Shown here: positions 57,307-64,000 of the stretch, piece by piece
Numbering within the stretch: position 1 is the first letter of the stretch
How the letters are laid out: the number at the start of each line of letters is the position of its first letter
NCBI GenBank assembly: GCA_037974665.1
Contig: CM075765.1
Location: 60,972,247 to 61,036,246, forward strand
Source of the DNA: Ehretia macrophylla
Taxonomy: Eukaryota; Streptophyta; Magnoliopsida; Boraginales; Ehretiaceae
Length of the DNA stretch: 64,000 bases
Direction: 5' to 3'
Position numbers and translations under genes: made by a program
Notes under the pieces: generated by a model
The model's input: the letters and a program-made list of their open reading frames with translations, nothing else
Databases searched by the model: none
What the model was told of the DNA's origin: nothing

Positions 57307-57864
57307 GTCATGTCGAGAGTGCAAAGCCCTTATGTGTTGACGGTTCACAATTCCATCCCAGAGAGACGGACCATTCAAAAGGCCCTACGGGCTTATCAAC
57401 AACCCATCCGCTTCAACAACTCAACATCCTCACAAGACTTGATATCGACGCATAGTAAGGCCCTCTAATGTCCCACAAGTTAAGTTATCGGCCTATTCGC
57501 AACTCACGATGAATGACCCGATATGAAATATTAGCGTAAAAAGAAGAGGAATGGCCCGAAACTGATAAAAACGTTCAATTTTGGGTTACAAAAATAGGCG
57601 CAGCTAAGAAGGCTTGCTTCCCCCGTCGTAGAGCTCCCTGATAGCTTTCAACGGATTATTGTGGGATGTATAACTCCTTACAGATCAAAAGTTATGGCCA
57701 CCGAAGTGACGGAGACCAGGTCGTAGGCCCCACGACCTTGGTTTGCTGGCCCAGCCCATCAGCGAAGCGAAGTTGTCTTGCCCAAGATGCCGTGGGACTT
57801 GAGAAAAAAAATGCGACAGATGAAGCATCTTGGCAGGGCTGAACGGGGCAAAAAAAATTAAAAG

Positions 57865-57983
57865 GGGATGCAACAAGAGGACTTCCCAGGAGGTCACCCA
57901 TCCAAGTGCTACTCTCGCCCAAGCACGATTAACTTCAGAGTTCTGATGGGATCCGATGCATTAGTGTTGGTATTTTTGCACCC
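57865..57983 (-). rRNA. 5S rRNA gene copy 20 (diverged)
   Basis: 119 bp, about 12 differences. It keeps the standard AGGAGGTCACCC; the start region reads TATTTTTGCACCC. Confidence 0.86.
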
Positions 57984-58547
57984 GTCATGTTGAGGGTGCA
58001 AAGCCATTATGTGTTAATGACTCATAGTCCCAGCCCTGAGAGACGACCCATTCAAAAGGCCCAATAGGCTTATCGACAACTCATCTACCTCAACAACGCA
58101 ACATCCTGGCAAGACGTGATATCGACGCGTAGTAGGGACCCCAAATGTCCCTCAAGTTTGGTTGTCGGCCTTTTCGCGACTCACGATGAACGACCCGGGA
58201 TGTCAAAACAGCGTAAAAGGAAGAAAAGTGGCTTAAAACTAACGAAAATGTTCGATTTTGGTTTCTTAAAACAAGCGCAGCGAAGAAAACTTGCTGCCGC
58301 CATTGTAGAGCTCCCAGAGAGCTTTCTAACGGTATATTGTGGGATGCATTACTCCTAACGGATCAAAGGTTATGGGTACTAGAGCAACGGAGACCAAGTC
58401 AGAGGCCCCATGACCTCGGTTTGCAGGCCCAGCCCCTCCGCGAAGCGAAGTTAGCTTGCCCAAGTAGCCGTGGGACTCGAGAAAATATATATGACAGATG
58501 AAGCATCTTGGCATGGTTGAATAGGGCAAAAAAAAAAATTGAAAAGA

Positions 58548-58666
58548 GGGGTGCAACACGAGGACTTCCCAGGGGGTCACCCTTCCTAGTACTACTCTCT
58601 CCCAAGCACGCTTAACGTCGGAGTTCTAATGGAATCCAGTGCATTAGTGCTGGTATGATTGCACCC
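58548..58666 (-). rRNA. 5S rRNA gene copy 21 (closest full-length copy to consensus)
   Basis: 119 bp with only about 7 differences, although box A has CTCTCCCAAGC and TTAACGTCG changes. Confidence 0.9.
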
Positions 58667-59211
58667 GTCTTGTTGAGGGTGCAAAGCCCTTTTGTGTTGA
58701 CAGTTCACAGTCGCAGCCCAGAGATACGACCTATTCAAAAGGCCCAATGGGCTTATCGACAACCTATCTACCTCAACAACACAGCATCCTCTTAAGAAGT
58801 GATATCGGTGCTTAGTAGGGCCCCACAATGTCCTGCAAGTTAAGTTGTCGGCCTTTTTGCTACTCACGACGTGCGACCCAGGTCAAAAAAAGAAGAAAAG
58901 TATTCCGAAACTAATGAAAATGTTCGATTTTCGCTTCTGAAAACAATTGAAGCGAAAATTGATGCCCCCATTGTAGAGCTCCCGGAGAGCTTTCCAATGG
59001 TATACTGTTGGCAACATAACTCCTAACTGATCAGAAGTTATAGGCACCAGAGTGATAGAGACTAGGTCACAAGCCCCACAACCTCAGTTTGCGAGCCCAG
59101 CCACTCCACGAAGCGAAGTTGGCTTGCCCAAGGTACCGTGGGACTCGAGAAAAGAAATATGAAAAATAAGGTATCTTGGGATGGCTGAACGGGGCAAACA
59201 AGATGAAAAGG

Positions 59212-59330
59212 GGGGTGCAACACGAGGACTTCCCTAGGGGTCACCCATCCTAGTACTACTCTCGCCCAAGCACATTTAACTTCGGAATTCTGACGGGATC
59301 CGGTGCATTATTGCTAGCATGATTGCACCC
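59212..59330 (-). rRNA. 5S rRNA gene copy 22
   Basis: 119 bp, about 10 differences. It shares CCCTAGGGGTC with copy 11. Confidence 0.87.
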
Positions 59331-59901
59331 GTCATGTTGAGGGTGAAAAGCCCTTACGTGTTGACGGTTCACAATCCCAGCCCAGTGAGATGACCCATTC
59401 AAAAGGCCTAATGGGCTTATCAACAACCCATCTGCTTCAACAATGTAGCATCCTCGCTAGATGTGATATCAACGTGTGGTAGGGCCTTCTATTGTCCGGT
59501 GAGTTAGGTTGTCGGCCTTTTCGTAGCTTATGATGACCGACCATGGAAAGTGGCTCGAAACAAAAAATCGGGTAAAAAGAAGAAAAGTGGCTCGAAATAG
59601 AAAAAAATGTTTAATTTTTTGTTCCCAAAATAGGCGCAGCCGAGCAAGCTTACTGCCCCGTCGTAGAGCTCCTGGAGAGCTTACCAACAGAATACTGTGG
59701 GTTGCATAACTCCTTACGGATCAAAAGTAAAGGGCACCAAAGCGACGAAGACCTGGTCAGAGGCCCCACGATCTCGGTTTACGGGCCCAGCCTATTCGCG
59801 AATTGAAGTTGTCTTGCCCAAGATGCCGTGGGACTCAAGAAACAAAATGTGACGGATAAAGTATCTTGGCATGGCTGAATGATTCAAAAAAGATTAAAAG
59901 G

Positions 59902-60020
59902 GAGGTGCAACACGAGAACTTCCCGAGGGGTCACCCATCCTTGTACTACACTTGCCCAAGCACGTTTAACTTCAGAGTTCTAATGGGATCCGGTACATTA
60001 GTGCTGGTATGATTCCACCC
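59902..60020 (-). rRNA. 5S rRNA gene copy 23 (diverged)
   Basis: 119 bp, about 13 differences spread along its length. Confidence 0.85.
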
Positions 60021-60569
60021 GTCATGCCGAGGGTGCAAAACCCTTATGTGATAACTGTTCACAGTCCTAGCCGAGAGAGACGGCATATTCAAAAGACCCA
60101 ATAGGCTTATCAACGACCCATCTGCTTCAACAATGCAGCAGCCTCGCATGACGTGATATCGACGCACAATATGGCCCTCTAATATCCCATAAGTTAGGTT
60201 GTCAGCCTTTTTGCCGCTCACGACGAATGACCAGGGATAAAAAAATAGCGTAAAAAGAAGAAAAGTGGCCCGAAACTAATAAAAATATTCAATTGTTGGT
60301 TATGAAAATAGGTGCAACTAAGCACGCTTGTTGCTCGTGTCGTAGAACTCCCGTAGAGCTTTCCGACGATATACTGTGGGTCGCATAACTCGTAACAGAT
60401 CAAAAATTATGGGCACCGGAGGGACGGAGACCAGGTCACAGACCCCACAACCTCGGTTTGCTGGCCCAGCCCATCCGCGAAGTTAAGTTGTCTGGTACAA
60501 GATGCTGGCTCGAGAAAAGAAATGTGACGGATGAAGCATCTTGGCATGGTTGAACGGGGCAAACAAGAT

Positions 60570-60574
60570 AAAAA
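60570..60574 (-). terminator. RNA polymerase III T-run after 5S copy 24
   Basis: Five T residues on the minus strand lie 2 bases past the end of copy 24. Most units have similar TTTT and TTTTTT runs within about 25 bases of the gene end. Confidence 0.6.
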
Positions 60575-60576
60575 GA

Positions 60577-60695
60577 GGAGTACAACACGAGGACTTTCGT
60601 GGGGGTCACCCATCCTAGTACTGCTCTCGCCCAAGCACGCTTAACTTCGGAGTTCTGACGGGATCTGGTGTATTAGTGCTGGTATGATCGCACCC
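60577..60695 (-). rRNA. 5S rRNA gene copy 24 (best candidate for a working gene)
   Basis: 119 bp, about 9 differences, but the box A segment and the transcription-start end (ATGATCGCACCC on the plus strand) are intact. Changes lie mainly in the 3' part of the RNA (TTTCGTGGG). Confidence 0.9.
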
Positions 60696-60717
60696 GTCAT
60701 GTCGAGGGTGAAAAGCC

Positions 60718-60723
60718 CTTATG
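60718..60723 (-). promoter_or_regulatory. TATA-like CATAAG at -28 of 5S copy 24
   Basis: The minus strand reads CATAAG at -28 to -23 with C at -1. Plant 5S genes use a TATA-like motif near -28. The same CATAAG stands before most copies of the array. Confidence 0.5.
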
Positions 60724-61254
60724 TATTTACGGCTCACAGTCCCAGCCCAGAGAGACGACCCATTCAAAAGTCCCAATGGTCTTATCAACAACCCATCTGC
60801 TTCAACAACGTAGCATCCTCACAAGACGTGATATCGACACGTAGTAAGGCCCTCTAATGTCCAGCGAGTTAGGCTGTCGGCATTTTCATAACTCACGACG
60901 AATGACCTGGGACCAAAAAATAGGGTAAAAGAATAAATGTCGCCCAAAACTAATGAAAACGTTCAATTTTTGGTTCCCAAAACTGGCGCAGCCGAGCAGG
61001 CTTGCTGCCCCGGTCGTAGAGCTCCTAGAGAGCTTACCAACAGAATACTGTGGACCGCAAAACTCCTTACAGATCAAAAGTTATGGGCACCAGAGCGATG
61101 GAGACCTATTCACAGGCCCTACGATCTCGGTTTGCGTGCCTAACCCATCCGCGATTTGAAGTTGTCTCACCTAAGATGCCGTGGGACTCGAGAAAAAAAA
61201 TGTGACGGATGAAGTATCTTGGCATGGTTGAACGAGGCAAAAAAGATTAAAAGC

Positions 61255-61373
61255 AGGGTACAACACGAGGACTTCCTAGGGGGTTACCCATCTTTGTAAT
61301 ACTCTCATCCAAGCACCCTTAACTCCGGAGTTCTAATGGGATCCGGTGCATTATTGCTGGTATGATTGCACCC
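61255..61373 (-). rRNA. 5S rRNA gene copy 25 (diverged)
   Basis: 119 bp, about 14 differences, including box A (TCATCCAAGCACCC). Confidence 0.85.
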
Positions 61374-61393
61374 GTTATGTCGAGGGTGCAAGA

Positions 61394-61659
61394 CCCTTAT
61401 GTGTTGATAGTTCATAGTCCCAGCCCAGAGAGACGGCGTATTGAAAAGGCCTAATAGGCTTATCAACAACCCATCTGCTTCAATAACGAAGCATCTGCGA
61501 ATGACATGATATCGACGCGTAGTAAGCCCTTATGTGTTGACGGTTAACAGTCCCAGCCCAGAGAGATGGCCTATCCAAAAGCCCCAATGGGCTTATCGAT
61601 AACCCATCTGCCTAGACAATGCAGCATCCTCATAAGATGTGATATCGACGCTTAGTAGG
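61394..61659. repeat. Tandem duplication of about 133 bp in the 5S spacer
   Basis: The segment starting CCCTTATGTGTTGA at 61394 starts again at 61527, and the two copies differ at many positions. The second copy is of a different spacer subtype (GCTTAGTAGGGCC), so it probably arose by unequal exchange between two units and not by simple slippage. The unit is lengthened to 816 bp. Confidence 0.8.
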
Positions 61660-62070
61660 GCCTCCTAATGTCCCGCAAGTTAGGTTGTCGCCCTTTCTCC
61701 GACGCACAAAGAACGACCTCGGTCAAAAAAATATCATAAAAGAAGAAAAGTGTATCGAAACTGATAAAAATGTTCGATTTTGGGTTATTGAAACAATCGC
61801 ACTGAAGCACGCTTGTTGCCCCCGTTGTAGAGCTCCCGGAGAGCTTTTCCAATGGTATACTGTGGCCAGCACAACTCCATACGGATCAAAAGTTATGGGC
61901 ACAGGAGCGATGGAGACTAGGTCATAGGACCCATGACCTCGGTTTCCTAGCCCAGGCCCTCCGCGAAGTGAAGTTGGCTTGCCCAAGGTGCCGTGGGACT
62001 CGAGAAAAGATATGTGATGGGTGAAGCATCTTCACATGGCTGAACGGGGCAAAAAAATAAAACAAAAAGG

Positions 62071-62189
62071 GGGGTGCAACCCGAGGACTTTCTAGGGGGT
62101 CACCCGTTCTAGTACTACTCTCGTCCAAGCACTATTAACTTCAGAGTTCTTATAGGATCCGGTGCATTAGTGCTGGTATGATCGCACCC
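62071..62189 (-). rRNA. 5S rRNA gene copy 26
   Basis: 119 bp, about 11 differences, with an intact start region. Confidence 0.87.
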
Positions 62190-62752
62190 GACATGTTGAG
62201 GGTGCAAAGCCCTTATGTGTTGACGACTCATAGTCCTAGCCCAGAGAGACGGCCTACTGAAAAGGCCCAATGGGCTTATCGACAACTCATCAGCCTCAAC
62301 AACGTAGCATCCTTGCAAGACGTGATATCGACGTATAGTAGGGACCCCTTATGTCCCTCAAGTTTGGTTGTCGGCCGTTTCGCAACCCACGACGAATGAC
62401 CTGGGATGACAAAACAACATAAAAAGATGAAAAGTGGCCTGAAATTGATGAAAATGTTCGATTTTGGATTCTAAAAATAGGCGCACTGAAGCACACTTGC
62501 TGCCCCTGTCATAGAGCTCCCTGAGAGCTTTTCAACGATATACTGTGGGATGCATTACTCCTTACGGATCAAAAGTTATAGGCACCGGAGCGACGGATAC
62601 CAAGTCACAGGCCCCATGACCTCGGTTTACAGGCCCAGCCCCTCCGCGAAGTGAAGTTGGCTTGCCCAAGATGACGTGGGACTCGAGAAAAGAAATGTGA
62701 TGGATGAGGCATCTTGGCATAATTGAACGGGGTAAAAAAAAAAAAGAAAAGA

Positions 62753-62871
62753 GGGGTGCAACACTGGGACTTCCCACGGGGTCACCCATCCTAGTACTAC
62801 ACTCGCCTAAACAGGCATAACTTCGCAGTTCTCATGGGATCCGGTGCATTAGTGCTGGTATGATCGTACCC
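62753..62871 (-). rRNA. 5S rRNA gene copy 27
   Basis: 119 bp, about 11 differences, with box A changed (CCTAAACAGGCATAAC). Confidence 0.86.
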
Positions 62872-63417
62872 GTCATGTTGAGGGTGCAAAGTCCTTATGT
62901 GTTAATGGTTCCCAGTCCCAACCCAGAGATACAGCCCATTCAAAAGGCCCATTGGGCTTATCGACAACCCATCTGCCTCAACAACGCAACATCCTCTTAA
63001 GACATGATATCGATGCTTAGTAGGGCCCCCAATGTCCCACAAGTTAGGTTGTCGGCCTTTTTGCGACTTACGACGAGCGACCCGGGTAGAAAAAATAGCG
63101 TAAAAAGAAGAAAAATGTCCCAAAACTTATGAAAATGTTTGATTTTGGCTTCTGAAAATAGTCGAATTGAAAATTTCTACCTCCATTGTAGAGCTCCCGG
63201 AGACCTTTTCAACGGTATACTATAGGATGCATAACTCCTTAAGGATCAAAAGTTATGGGCACCGAAGCGACGGAGACTAGGTCATAGGCCCCACAACCTC
63301 GGCTTGATGGCCCAGCCACTCCGCTAAGCGAAGTTGGCTTGCCCAAGGTGTCGTGGGACTCGAGAAAAGAAATATGACCGATGAGGCATCTTGGGGGGTA
63401 AAAAAAAAATTAAAAGC

Positions 63418-63536
63418 GGAGTGCAACACGAGGACTTTCCATGGGGTCACCCATCCTAGTACTACTCTTGCCCAAGCACGCTTAACTTCAGAGTTCTTAT
63501 AGGATCCGCTGCATTAGGGTTGGTATAATCGCACTC
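63418..63536 (-). rRNA. 5S rRNA gene copy 28
   Basis: 119 bp, about 12 differences, mostly near the transcription start (GGGTTGGTATAATC). The rest of the window is its upstream spacer. Confidence 0.86.
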
Positions 63537-64000
63537 GTCATGTTGAGGGTGCAAAGCCCTTATGTGTTGACGGTTCACAGTCCTAGTCCAGAGAGGCGGC
63601 CCAATGGGCTTATCGACAACCCATCTGCCTCAACAACGCAATATCCTCTTAAGACGTGATATCGACGCTTAGTAGGGCCTCCTGATGTCCCGTAAGTTAG
63701 GTTGTCGCCCTTTTTGCGACGTATGACGAACGACCCGGTTCGAAAAAATATCGTAAAAAGAAGAAAAGTGGCTCAAAACTGATGAAAATGTTCGATTTTG
63801 GGTTATGAAAATAATTGTAGCAAAGCACGCTTGCTGCCCCTGTTGTAGAGCTCCCATAGAGGTTTCAACGGTATATTGTGGGCTGCATAACTACTTACAA
63901 ATCAGAAGTTATAGGCACCGGAGCGATGCAGACCGAGTCACAGGCCCCACGACCTCGGTTTGCAGGCCCAGCCCATCTGCAAAGCTAAGTTGTCTAGTAC

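Larger units (their letters stand above)
55740..64000 (-). repeat. Tandem 5S rDNA array, right block (copies 17-28)
   Basis: Same unit and orientation as the left block. Start-to-start distances are 664-690 bp, except 816 between copies 25 and 26, where part of the spacer is duplicated. The block begins in mid-spacer at the RT6 edge and continues past the window end (63537-64000 is spacer). Confidence 0.95.

Noticed and set aside
23110-64000. Regular direct repeats as a CRISPR-like or satellite array
   Set aside because: The conserved 119-bp part is clearly the plant 5S rRNA gene and the unit length is about 679 bp.
1-64000. Host protein-coding genes or tRNA genes
   Set aside because: No exon set, tRNA cloverleaf or conserved non-element protein motif was seen. 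The TGGTATCAGAGC matches are primer sites.

Overview
The window is repetitive plant nuclear DNA with no intact host protein-coding gene. Two things identify it. First, a tandem 5S rRNA gene array is present, with about 28 copies all on the minus strand and a repeat period of about 679 bp. Second, there are six LTR retrotransposon copies with tRNA-iMet primer sites and, where coding survives, Ty3/gypsy gag-pol. The codon and stop pattern and the AT-rich LTRs fit heterochromatin in a flowering plant, probably a eudicot; the species cannot be read from the sequence.

Layout. 1-23109 is a nest of elements. RT1 (minus strand; 3' LTR cut by the window start, gag-pol pseudogene 300-4910, 5' LTR 5224-7502) carries RT2 (plus strand, 7508-23098) inside the last bases of its 5' LTR. 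RT2 is itself split in its RNase H region by RT3 (12951-19035, perfect TGTGG target duplication, no coding capacity). The last 11 bases of the RT1 LTR reappear at 23099-23109 and run directly into 5S spacer, so RT1 sits in the 5S array. 23110-36647 is 5S array (copies 1-16), with a lone LTR, RT4 (23709-26765), in one spacer. 36648-55739 is a head-to-head pair of related elements with 3.7-3.9 kb LTRs and gag only: RT5 (minus) and RT6 (plus). They are fused inside their 5' LTRs and no target duplication flanks the pair. 55740-64000 is 5S array again (copies 17-28), same orientation.

State of the parts. Every 5S copy departs from the window consensus at several to about 19 of 119 positions, and array variants recur in the same order, so this looks like an unhomogenised, decaying part of a 5S locus. 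RT1 and RT2 gag-pol are broken mainly by CAG to TAG and TGG to TAG/TGA changes, as expected from deamination of methylated cytosine. RT3, RT5 and RT6 lack pol and must have depended on proteins from other elements.

The most interesting signal is in the LTRs. Three LTR families with little other similarity (RT1/RT2, RT3, RT4/RT5/RT6) share a module of about 475-508 nt holding three stem-loops in fixed order. Their stems differ between families by compensating changes. The module lies between a conserved donor-like site (GTGAGGG) and an acceptor-like pyrimidine-CAG that follows the third stem-loop by about 20-27 nt. This looks like a structured intron in the leader encoded by the LTR. I do not recognise it as a described element.
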